A stretch of DNA of 64,000 bases from WVXT01 sp964403285 (GTDB lineage Bacteria > UBA6262 > WVXT01). This document shows, piece by piece, positions 44,091-51,045 of this stretch. The stretch covers positions 1 through 64,000 of the forward strand of contig CAYOFG010000006.1 in NCBI GenBank assembly GCA_964403285.1, given 5' to 3'. A program made the translations under genes and the position numbers. The notes under the pieces were generated by a model, which was not told where the DNA came from, ran no database searches, and saw only the letters and a list, made by a program, of their open reading frames with translations. The stretch's first letter is position 1, and the number at the start of each line of letters is the position of its first letter.

Positions 44091-44136
44091 CGAAACTTGT
44101 TTCGCGTTAATAACGCAGAGCAAGCTCTGCTACTCC
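44084..44136 (+). repeat. G-type double-hairpin element, copy 2
   Basis: GGAGTA (44084-44089), hairpin A GCGAAA cttg TTTCGC, spacer GTTAATAAC, hairpin B GCAGAG caag CTCTGC, TACTCC (44131-44136). The stems GCGAAA and GCAGAG are also used in copies at 29098, 47449 and 47509 but in different positions. Confidence 0.85.
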
Positions 44137-44181
44137 ATATTATAAACTATCTTTTAATTAATTATATGGGGGGGATCGGTC

Positions 44182-44922
44182 TTGGATTTAAAAGGTAAGG
44201 TGGCGATTGTAACTGGAGGGGCGCAGGGGATTGGAAAGTCTATTGCTACCAGGTTGGCTCAAGCGGGAGCAAATGTGGTTATCGCCGATGTTATGGAGGA
44301 AGTGGCTAAATCTACTGCCCAGGAGATTTCGCAAAAAGGAAATGAAGCTATCTCCATTAGGGTAGATGTCTCCAGTCTTTCTTCGGTGGAAGGAATGGTG
44401 AAAAAAACTCTTGACAAATTTGGCAGAATTGATATATTAGTCAACAACGCTGGAATAACTCGAGATGGACTGGTGATGCGCATGAAAGAAGAGGATTGGG
44501 ACCTAGTTTTGGATATTAACCTCAAGGGCGCATTTAATTGCATTAAGACAGTTTCCCCCGTTATGATGAAGCAAAAGTCGGGAAAGATTGTTAATATTGC
44601 TTCAATCGTGGGGATAATTGGTAACATTGGTCAAGCCAACTACTCAGCATCTAAGGCAGGGCTGATAGCTTTGACCAAGACCTGTGCCAGGGAACTCGCC
44701 AGTCGCCGAATAAATGTTAATGCTGTGGCGCCGGGTTTTATTCAGACGAGTATGACCGAGCGATTACCCGCACAGGTAAGGGAGAAGTTATCGTCTCAAA
44801 TTCCTTTGGGTGAGATAGGAAAGCCCGAAGATGTGGCTAGTGCAGTCCTATTTTTGGTATCTGAGGAAGCTAGTTATATTACTGGAGAAGTAATTAAAGT
44901 AGACGGTGGCATGGCTATGTAG
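44182..44922 (+). CDS. fabG: 3-oxoacyl-ACP reductase
   Basis: 246 residues of classical SDR. The cofactor site TGGAQGIGKS is at 11-20, NNAG at 88-91, and the triad is S141, Y154 and K158 in ANYSASKAG. It reduces 3-oxoacyl-ACP with NADPH. TTG 44182 is the start, with a run of G upstream as the ribosome site. The intervening repeat after fabD lies outside the coding region. Confidence 0.93.
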   Translation: MDLKGKVAIVTGGAQGIGKSIATRLAQAGANVVIADVMEEVAKSTAQEISQKGNEAISIRVDVSSLSSVEGMVKKTLDKFGRIDILVNNAGITRDGLVMRMKEEDWDLVLDINLKGAFNCIKTVSPVMMKQKSGKIVNIASIVGIIGNIGQANYSASKAGLIALTKTCARELASRRINVNAVAPGFIQTSMTERLPAQVREKLSSQIPLGEIGKPEDVASAVLFLVSEEASYITGEVIKVDGGMAM

Positions 44923-44934
44923 GACTCTTAAAAC

Positions 44935-44988
44935 GTGTAACCTTTTAACTTGTAGGTCCCGATTCATCGGGACATTATTTGGTTACAC
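44935..44988 (+). repeat. Clamped hairpin element with GTGTAACC ends upstream of acpP
   Basis: GTGTAACC (44935-44942) and GGTTACAC (44981-44988) enclose GTCCCGATTCATCGGGAC (44956-44973). The hairpin is the reverse orientation of the cassette at 29104. The 14 bases CTTTTAACTTGTAG (44942-44955) also occur at 40838-40851 in the rpmF promoter. Confidence 0.68.
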
Positions 44989-45014
44989 AATTCTTTTGTG
45001 GAGGTGAAAAGAGA

Positions 45015-45248
45015 ATGGCAATAGCCGAAAGGGTAAAAGAAATCATTGTTGAACAACTTGGGGTAGATCCGGAAGAGGTGACTATGGAGGCTTCATTCGT
45101 TAATGATTTGGGGGCGGATTCTTTGGATACTGTTGAGCTTGTTATGGCACTGGAAGAAGAATTTAATATTGAAATCCCGGACGAGGAAGCAGAGAAATTA
45201 GATACAGTTGGTAAAGCGATCGACTACATTAATAAACATAAAGCTTAA
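45015..45248 (+). CDS. acpP: Acyl carrier protein
   Basis: 77 residues, acidic, with the phosphopantetheine Ser36 in LGADSLDTVEL. It carries acyl chains through fatty acid synthesis. ATG 45015 follows GGAGGTGA (45000-45007); the longer frame from 44979 is rejected. It lies between fabG and fabF as is common. Confidence 0.95.
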   Translation: MAIAERVKEIIVEQLGVDPEEVTMEASFVNDLGADSLDTVELVMALEEEFNIEIPDEEAEKLDTVGKAIDYINKHKA

Positions 45249-45268
45249 GCCTAAACTAACAAGAAGAG

Positions 45269-45321
45269 AACCGCTACACAGCAGGAATTTTTGGCATGGT
45301 AGCGGTTTTGTATTTATTTTT
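45269..45321 (+). terminator. Stem-loop with T-rich tail after acpP
   Basis: AACCGCTAC (45269-45277) and GTAGCGGTT (45299-45307) pair over a 21-base loop, then TTGTATTTATTTTTT follows. The stem is perfect but the loop is long, so it may be only a partial terminator that leaves acpP expressed more strongly than fabF. Confidence 0.55.
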
Positions 45322-45348
45322 TCTTCTGATTGAATTTTTGGAGGGGGA

Positions 45349-46596
45349 ATGGACCGCAGAGTAGTGATCACAGGGTACGGAGTCGTTTCGCCAATCGGAA
45401 TCGGAATAGGTGACTTCTGGAACTCACTAGTGAGCGGTAAATCGGGCATAAGTAGAGTCACGTCTTTTGATGCTTCACAATTCTCAAGCCAGATCTGCGC
45501 TGAAGTAAAGGATTTCCAGCCAGAAAGATATATTGATAAGAAGAAAATTAGAAAGATGGATCGTTTCAGTCAACTTGCGTTTGCTGCTGCCAAGATGGCC
45601 ATAGAGGACGCAAAGCTCGATATGGAGAAGGAAGATCCTTTTCGAGTAGGAGTCATCGTGGGTTCTGGCATAGGAGGATTATCCACTGTTGCTGCGGAAC
45701 ACAGGGTATTATTAGAGAAGGGACCTCGTCGGGTAAGTCCTTTTATGATTCCCATGCTAATCACCAATATTGCTGCCGGAGAGATTGCCATTGCTTACAC
45801 TATCCAGGGGCCAAATTATTCATTATCCAGCGCCTGCGCTACCAGTAGCCACACCGTAGGAGATGCTCTACGCCTCATCCGTTATGGGGATGCAGATGTA
45901 ATTATTGCCGGTGGTTCAGAAGCGGCAGTTACTCCTTTGGGCCTTGCTGGCTTCTGCTCAGCCAAAGCGTTGTCTACTCGAAACGACGACCCCGAACATG
46001 CCAGTCGACCTTTCGACAAGGAAAGAGATGGTTTTGTGATGGGGGAAGGAGCGGGAATTGTGATTCTGGAGGCTTTAGAACATGCCCTTTCCCGGGGAGC
46101 TCTCATTCGCGCGGAATTGATTGGTTATGGAGCTACAGATGATGCTTACCATATTACTGCTCCCTCTCCTGACGGGGAGAGTGCTGCACGGGCTATGTCT
46201 AATGCCTTAGCCGATGGCGGTGTAAAACATGAAGAAGTTGATTACATAAATGCTCACGGCACTTCCACTCCTTTAAACGATAAGATAGAAACTCTGGCGA
46301 TAAAAAAAGTTTTTGGAGACTACGCCTACAAGATTCCCATTTCATCGAATAAGTCTATGATCGGGCACCTCCTGGGAGCGGCAGGAGTGGTAGAGTTGAT
46401 CGCCACAATTCTCAGCATGGAGAAAGAGACGGTCCCGCCAACGATAAACTATGAATTTCCTGATCCCGAATGTGACCTGGACTATGTCCCCAATAAAGCC
46501 CGCCCCAAAAAAATCAATATAGCCCTTTCCAACTCTTTAGGTTTTGGTGGCCATAATGCTACCTTGGTAGTAAGAAAATATATACCAGAAAAATAA
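45349..46596 (+). CDS. fabF: Beta-ketoacyl-ACP synthase II
   Basis: 415 residues. The catalytic triad is Cys163 in SSACATS, His303 in NAHGTST and a second His in GHLLGAAG. It elongates acyl-ACP. TTGGAGGGGG precedes ATG 45349. The gene is in the standard order after acpP, before rnc. Confidence 0.95.
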   Translation: MDRRVVITGYGVVSPIGIGIGDFWNSLVSGKSGISRVTSFDASQFSSQICAEVKDFQPERYIDKKKIRKMDRFSQLAFAAAKMAIEDAKLDMEKEDPFRVGVIVGSGIGGLSTVAAEHRVLLEKGPRRVSPFMIPMLITNIAAGEIAIAYTIQGPNYSLSSACATSSHTVGDALRLIRYGDADVIIAGGSEAAVTPLGLAGFCSAKALSTRNDDPEHASRPFDKERDGFVMGEGAGIVILEALEHALSRGALIRAELIGYGATDDAYHITAPSPDGESAARAMSNALADGGVKHEEVDYINAHGTSTPLNDKIETLAIKKVFGDYAYKIPISSNKSMIGHLLGAAGVVELIATILSMEKETVPPTINYEFPDPECDLDYVPNKARPKKINIALSNSLGFGGHNATLVVRKYIPEK

Positions 46597-46628
46597 TGTA
46601 TACTACCATTCCTATACCCCCATTAACT

Positions 46629-46707
46629 GGAGTCCTCCCGAAAGGGAGGATTCCTTCCGAAAGGAAGGGCTGGTGAAACGACACCTCCGATGAAATCGGA
46701 GGAATCC
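46629..46707 (+). repeat. Cluster of G-type-like palindromes between fabF and rnc
   Basis: GGAGTCCTCCC gaaa GGGAGGATTCC (46629-46654) is followed by CCTTCC gaaa GGAAGG and, after a spacer, CCTCCGAT gaa ATCGGAGG (46684-46702) and AATCC. The outer pair GGATTCC/GGAATCC suggests a related but rearranged element. Confidence 0.7.
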
Positions 46708-46730
46708 AAACGAGAAGGACAATTTTTAAT

Positions 46731-47417
46731 ATGGACTTCAAAAATCTTGAAAAAAAGTTAAAGATAAATTTTAAAAATAAAGAACTGTTACAGCAGGGTT
46801 TAACACATAAATCTTACGCGCATATGTGCGGTATAAAAGAAGATAATGAGCGACTCGAATTTCTGGGAGACAGTGTGTTGAATTTAGTGATATCAGAGTA
46901 CCTTTATGAGCGGTATCCAGCGTACGACGAAGGGAAATTGACTAAGCTGAAATCGAGTCTGGTAAACCGGAAATCTCTTCTGCTCTGGGCGAAAAAATTA
47001 TCCCTGGGAGACTATCTTCTAATAAGTGAAGAGGAAGAGGCAGCAGGCGGTCGCCAGAGGGCTTCTCTATTAAGTAATGCTTTGGAAGCCCTAATTGGTG
47101 CAATTTACCAGGACCAGGACTGGGATAAGGCAAAGAAGTTTGTTCTGGGGCAGATTTCCACGCTTAAGGGCGTAAGGAAGGTGGATTATAAGAGCCGTCT
47201 TCAGGAGTTGATTCAAAAGAGATACAAGATGTTGCCAGAATATAGTGTGAAGACAGAATCGGGTCCAGCACACAAGAAACTTTTTGAAATTGAAGTGAAA
47301 GTGAAAAGCAAAATTTTCGGCCATGGCACGGGATGGAGCAAAAAAACAGCCGAGCAAGAAGCAGCTAAAAAAGCACTGAAGAAGATTAAAACCAAGAAAC
47401 AAACCAAGACACAATGA
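46731..47417 (+). CDS. rnc: Ribonuclease III
   Basis: 228 residues. The RNase III signature ERLEFLGDSVL is at 40-50 and NALEALIGAIYQD carries the second acidic metal-binding site. A double-stranded RNA-binding domain follows (YKSRLQELIQ ... KKTAEQEAAKKAL). It processes ribosomal RNA precursors and other duplex RNA. In a genome with many transcribed perfect hairpins it could cut repeat-containing transcripts; that is an inference. Confidence 0.94.
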   Translation: MDFKNLEKKLKINFKNKELLQQGLTHKSYAHMCGIKEDNERLEFLGDSVLNLVISEYLYERYPAYDEGKLTKLKSSLVNRKSLLLWAKKLSLGDYLLISEEEEAAGGRQRASLLSNALEALIGAIYQDQDWDKAKKFVLGQISTLKGVRKVDYKSRLQELIQKRYKMLPEYSVKTESGPAHKKLFEIEVKVKSKIFGHGTGWSKKTAEQEAAKKALKKIKTKKQTKTQ

Positions 47418-47448
47418 ACAGTTTTCAGGCTGTGGAGTAGCAGATAAT

Positions 47449-47498
47449 TGGAGTAGCACCGCTTGCGGTGCGTTATCGCGAAACAAGTTTCGCTACTC
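47449..47498 (+). repeat. G-type double-hairpin element, copy 3
   Basis: GGAGTA (47449-47454), hairpin A GCACCG cttg CGGTGC (47455-47470), spacer GTTATC, hairpin B GCGAAAC aa GTTTCGC (47477-47492), TACTCC (47493-47498). An isolated GGAGTAGC at 47433-47440 precedes it. Confidence 0.86.
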
Positions 47499-47508
47499 CA
47501 AAAGACTC

Positions 47509-47565
47509 TGGAGTAGCAGAGCTTGCTCTGCGTCAACTAATCGCTCCGATGAATCGGAGCTACTC
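47509..47565 (+). repeat. G-type double-hairpin element, copy 4
   Basis: GGAGTA (47509-47514), hairpin A GCAGAG cttg CTCTGC (47515-47530), spacer GTCAACTAATC, hairpin B GCTCCGAT ga ATCGGAGC (47542-47559), TACTCC (47560-47565). Ten bases separate it from copy 3. Confidence 0.86.
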
Positions 47566-47584
47566 CAATTTTTTGGAGGGTGAT

Positions 47585-48748
47585 ATGGAATACTTCCTTA
47601 GTGAAGAACAGAAGATGATTTGCGAATTGGCCAGAAGGATTGCGGAAGAGAAAATTAAACCGGTGCGAGAGCATTATGACGAGACGGAAGAATTTCCCTG
47701 GCCAATTGTGCAGGAGCTGGCTAAAGTAGATCTTTGCGGGGTGTATATTCCTGAGGAATATGGTGGAACCGGGGGAGGGGTTTTTGAGCTATGTCTCGCC
47801 GTGGAGGAGCTCTGCAAAATTGACGGAGGAATCGCTCTGGTATTAGCTGCCACAGCCCTGGCTACTTTTCCTATCATGCTTTTTGGTAACGATGAACAGA
47901 AGAAAAAATATCTTCCCGATGTTGCAGCGGGTAAGAAATTGGCAGCCTTTGCTCTCACTGAGTCAGGTGCTGGTTCTGATGCCACGGCAATTCAAACCAC
48001 TGCTAAAAAAGAAGGGGACAGCTATATCCTGAACGGTACGAAATGCTTTATTACCAATGGAGGAGAAGCGCAAATTTATATAGTAATTGCCATGACGGAT
48101 AAGACAAAAGGTTCCCGGGGAGCATCTGCTTTCATCGTAGAAAAAGATACTCATGGATTCTCCTTCGGAAAAAAAGAGAAGAAGATGGGAATTCGCGGTT
48201 CTGCGACAAGAGAACTGATTTTCAATGAGTGCAAAATTCCCAAAGACAACCTTTTGGGAAGAGAGGGTCAAGGATTTATAATTGCCTTGAAAACTTTCGA
48301 CGTTTCTCGTCCGGGAGTTGGTGCTCAGGCTTTAGGGATTGCTGCTGGTGCTCTGGAAGATGCGATTAATTATTCACGGGAAAGAGTCCAGTTCGGACAG
48401 CCAATCTCTTCCTTTCAGGCAATCCAGCATCTTTTGGCTGATATGGCCACCGAAGTGGAGGCGTCTCGGGCATTAATCTATGCTACTGCCAGGATGATCG
48501 ATAATGACCCGAAAATAAGAGTGACCAAAGAAGCGGCAATGTGTAAACTCCTGGCTTCGGATGTGGCTATGAAGGTTACCACTGACGCTGTTCAAGTTTA
48601 CGGAGGGTATGGATATATGCGCGAGTATCCTATGGAGAAACGAATGCGCGATGCCAAAATCACCCAGATTTACGAAGGGACAAACCAGGTCATGAGAAAC
48701 GAGATAGCGCTTGCCCTGATAAGGGAGGCGGCTAGAGCGAAGAAATGA
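47585..48748 (+). CDS. Acyl-CoA dehydrogenase
   Basis: About 387 residues. FALTESGAGSDA and CFITNGGEA are FAD-site regions and the catalytic Glu lies in QIYEGTNQ. The protein matches short-chain acyl-CoA dehydrogenases such as Bcd. ATG 47585 follows GGAGGGTGAT; the frame upstream to 47468 is only repeat sequence. It is coupled to etfB by an ATGA overlap, so its electrons go to the EtfBA pair. Confidence 0.92.
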   Translation: MEYFLSEEQKMICELARRIAEEKIKPVREHYDETEEFPWPIVQELAKVDLCGVYIPEEYGGTGGGVFELCLAVEELCKIDGGIALVLAATALATFPIMLFGNDEQKKKYLPDVAAGKKLAAFALTESGAGSDATAIQTTAKKEGDSYILNGTKCFITNGGEAQIYIVIAMTDKTKGSRGASAFIVEKDTHGFSFGKKEKKMGIRGSATRELIFNECKIPKDNLLGREGQGFIIALKTFDVSRPGVGAQALGIAAGALEDAINYSRERVQFGQPISSFQAIQHLLADMATEVEASRALIYATARMIDNDPKIRVTKEAAMCKLLASDVAMKVTTDAVQVYGGYGYMREYPMEKRMRDAKITQIYEGTNQVMRNEIALALIREAARAKK

Positions 48749-49530
48749 ATTTTATTGTCTGCATTAAACAGGTACCAGGAACTACAGAGGTAAAGATTGA
48801 CCCTAAAACGAACACTTTGATTCGCGAGGGTGTGGAATCAATTGTAAACCCATTCGATAGCTATGCGATTGAGGAAGGACTGAGGCTCAAAGAGAGAATA
48901 GGGGGGAAGGTAACTGTAATTTCCATGGGACCTCCACAGGCTGAATCGGCGCTAAGAGAAGCTCTATCTATGGGATGCGACGAAGCCATTCTCCTTACTG
49001 ACCCTGCCTTTGCGGGAAGTGATACCTTAGCCACTTCCTATACCCTGGCGTGCGGAATCAGGAAGACAGGAGAATTTGACTTAGTCATCTGTGGTAAACA
49101 GGCTATTGATGGAGATACAGCGCAGGTCGGTCCGGGGATTGCAGAAAAACTGGGAGTTCCTGCGATTACTTACGTAAAAAAGATAGAGGAAATAAATGAA
49201 ACTCGTATAAAAATAGAAAGAATGATGGAAGAAGGGTATGAGGTAATTGAGACGGGACTTCCTGCTCTAATTACAGTAGTAAAGGAGATTAATGAGCCGA
49301 GGCTTCCCTCCTTAAAAGGAATGGTGCGGGCGAGAAAAGCGGAAATTCATATGTGGAAGGCATCCGATATTGCTTGCGAAAAGAGCAGGATTGGACAAGC
49401 CGGTTCTCCCACCATTGTCAACAGAATATTCTCTCCGCCTCCGCGCAAAGGAGGGGAGATACTAGTAGGAGACCCTGAAGAACAGGCGCAAAAATTGGTG
49501 GATAAGCTGCGCCAGGCAAAAGTGATCTAA
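48745..49530 (+). CDS. etfB: Electron transfer flavoprotein beta subunit
   Basis: 261 residues with FIVCIKQVP at the start, VNPFDSYAIEEGLRL, and CGKQAIDGDTAQVGPGIAEKLG. The last block is the nucleotide-binding region seen in bifurcating EtfB proteins that bind FAD rather than AMP. It pairs with the etfA gene product 57 bases downstream and overlaps the dehydrogenase gene. Confidence 0.91.
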   Translation: MNFIVCIKQVPGTTEVKIDPKTNTLIREGVESIVNPFDSYAIEEGLRLKERIGGKVTVISMGPPQAESALREALSMGCDEAILLTDPAFAGSDTLATSYTLACGIRKTGEFDLVICGKQAIDGDTAQVGPGIAEKLGVPAITYVKKIEEINETRIKIERMMEEGYEVIETGLPALITVVKEINEPRLPSLKGMVRARKAEIHMWKASDIACEKSRIGQAGSPTIVNRIFSPPPRKGGEILVGDPEEQAQKLVDKLRQAKVI

Positions 49531-49541
49531 TTAAAAAAATT

Positions 49542-49573
49542 CTCTCTCCCCTCGGGGAGGGTAAGGGTGAGGG
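49542..49573 (+). repeat. CTCTCCCC/GGGGAGGG intergenic palindrome
   Basis: CTCTCCCC tc GGGGAGGG is followed by GTAAGGGTGAGGG, a type also present at 56261-56297. The etfA ribosome site follows directly. Confidence 0.65.
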
Positions 49574-49587
49574 TATTCGGAGGAAAT

Positions 49588-50817
49588 TTGGGTATCAAGA
49601 TTCTCGAAGATAAATGTACAGGTTGTACGCTCTGCGTTAAGGCCTGTCCTTTCGGTATAATAAAAATAGTCTCCAGAGAAGAAGTAGGCAAGCCGCATCC
49701 CAAATATAAGAAAATTGCCGTAATCGGAGAAGGATGTAATCTTTGTGGAGCTTGTGTTGAGCCCTGTTCAGTTCAAGCCATATTGATTGAAAGGGAAGAA
49801 GCGAAACCTCGAGTAGACATCTCCCAGTATAAAGGCGTATGGGTTTTCGCTGAACAGAAGAAAGGGGAGATTCAGGGTGTTGCCTACGAACTTCTGGGAG
49901 AGGGAAGGAAGTTAGCCGACCAGTTAGGAGAGAAACTTTCCTGCGTATTGTTAGGAGAAGGAATGGATGAGGCGGCTAAAGAGCTTATAGTTTATGGCGC
50001 AGATAGGGTCTACCAGATTGAAGGCGCTATCCTGAAAAATTTTCAGGATGACCCCTACACTGATGTCCTTGCTGATCTAATCCAGAAGGAAAAACCGGAG
50101 ATTGTTTTGATGGGCGCTACTGTAATTGGCCGTTCTTTTGCCTCACGTGTAGCAGCAAGGTTGGGCACAGGACTTACTGCCGACTGTACTGAGCTGGCGA
50201 TAGACCTCAAAACCAGACAGCTTCTTCAGACAAGACCTGCCTTTGGAGGAAACATTATGGCCACTATTACCACGCCCCACAATCGCCCCCAAATGGCTAC
50301 GGTTAGACACAAAGTGTTCAAAAAAGCAATAAAGCAGGGAAATCACCAGGGAAAGATTATAAAAGAGAGTGCAGAAGGGAAAAACCTTTCCTTGAGGACC
50401 AAACTCTTAGATATGGTTCAAGACCTGACCCAGAAGGTGAATCTCGCCGATGCCGATATCATTGTGTCCGGAGGACGCGGATTGGGAGGACCTGAAAATT
50501 TCCGCATTATTGAAGAATTGGCACGCACTTTAGGGGGCGCTGTTGGTGCCAGTCGAGCAGCAGTTGATGCTGGCTGGATGCCCTATTCGCATCAAGTAGG
50601 ACAGACTGGTCGCACTGTCTGTCCCAAAATATATATTGCTTGTGGAATTTCCGGAGCCATTCAGCATCTGGTGGGTATGCAGTCTTCGGACATTATTGTG
50701 GCAATTAATAAGGACCTTAATGCTCCCATCTTCAAAGTTGCCACATATGGTATTGAAGGCGACCTTTTCCAGGTCATTCCGGCTCTAACCAAAAGGTTGA
50801 AAGAAGCTCTGGGTTGA
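49588..50817 (+). CDS. etfA: Electron transfer flavoprotein alpha subunit with N-terminal 2[4Fe-4S] ferredoxin domain
   Basis: About 409 residues. The first 65 residues hold two cluster motifs (CTGCTLCVKACP and CNLCGACVEPC). The EtfA fold follows, with the FAD site GRGLGGPENF and QVGQTGRTVCPKIYIACGISGAIQH. The ferredoxin fusion is the architecture of CarE in caffeyl-CoA reductase and other bifurcating EtfA. TTG 49588 has CGGAGG just upstream and begins GIKILEDKCTGC; GTG 49567 lies inside the repeat and is less likely. Confidence 0.88.
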   Translation: MGIKILEDKCTGCTLCVKACPFGIIKIVSREEVGKPHPKYKKIAVIGEGCNLCGACVEPCSVQAILIEREEAKPRVDISQYKGVWVFAEQKKGEIQGVAYELLGEGRKLADQLGEKLSCVLLGEGMDEAAKELIVYGADRVYQIEGAILKNFQDDPYTDVLADLIQKEKPEIVLMGATVIGRSFASRVAARLGTGLTADCTELAIDLKTRQLLQTRPAFGGNIMATITTPHNRPQMATVRHKVFKKAIKQGNHQGKIIKESAEGKNLSLRTKLLDMVQDLTQKVNLADADIIVSGGRGLGGPENFRIIEELARTLGGAVGASRAAVDAGWMPYSHQVGQTGRTVCPKIYIACGISGAIQHLVGMQSSDIIVAINKDLNAPIFKVATYGIEGDLFQVIPALTKRLKEALG

Positions 50818-50907
50818 AGTAGCTATTCTCTGAATTTACCCTCCTTTTTCCCGCCATTTTTTTCTTGATAATTTAAGACGATTTTGGTATATTAATATAA
50901 TAATTAT

Positions 50908-50986
50908 GTAGTGTAGGGCTTTACCCCGTTAGAAATTCCCTCAGGAGAATTTGTAACATCCATTTCTAACGGGGTTTATGCCCGTA
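50908..50986 (+). repeat. R-type half element split by L51
   Basis: Without the insertion it reads GTAGTGTAG GGCTTTATGCCC GTA. L51 (50924-50974) sits at the TTTA of the hairpin loop and duplicates it (50920-50923 and 50975-50978). It lies between etfA and smc. Confidence 0.85.
50924..50974 (+). mobile_element. L51 palindromic element, copy 2
   Basis: 51 bases ending in CCCCGTTAGAAAT and ATTTCTAACGGGG, in the opposite orientation to copies 1 and 3 (TAACATCCATTTCTAAC is on the right). Flanked by TTTA on both sides. Confidence 0.87.
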
Positions 50987-51045
50987 ATCTGTAATTTGAA
51001 ATCTGAAATTTGAAAGGTACGTGTCCCCATAGACTGGAGATTCGA

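Noticed and set aside
44040..44136. Rho-independent terminators formed by the G-type hairpins
   Set aside because: No T-run follows, the elements lie within an operon, and the same hairpins recur at many sites and in coding sequence.
47468..47584. N-terminal extension of the acyl-CoA dehydrogenase
   Set aside because: It is repeat sequence only; ATG 47585 has GGAGGG upstream and starts at the family boundary.
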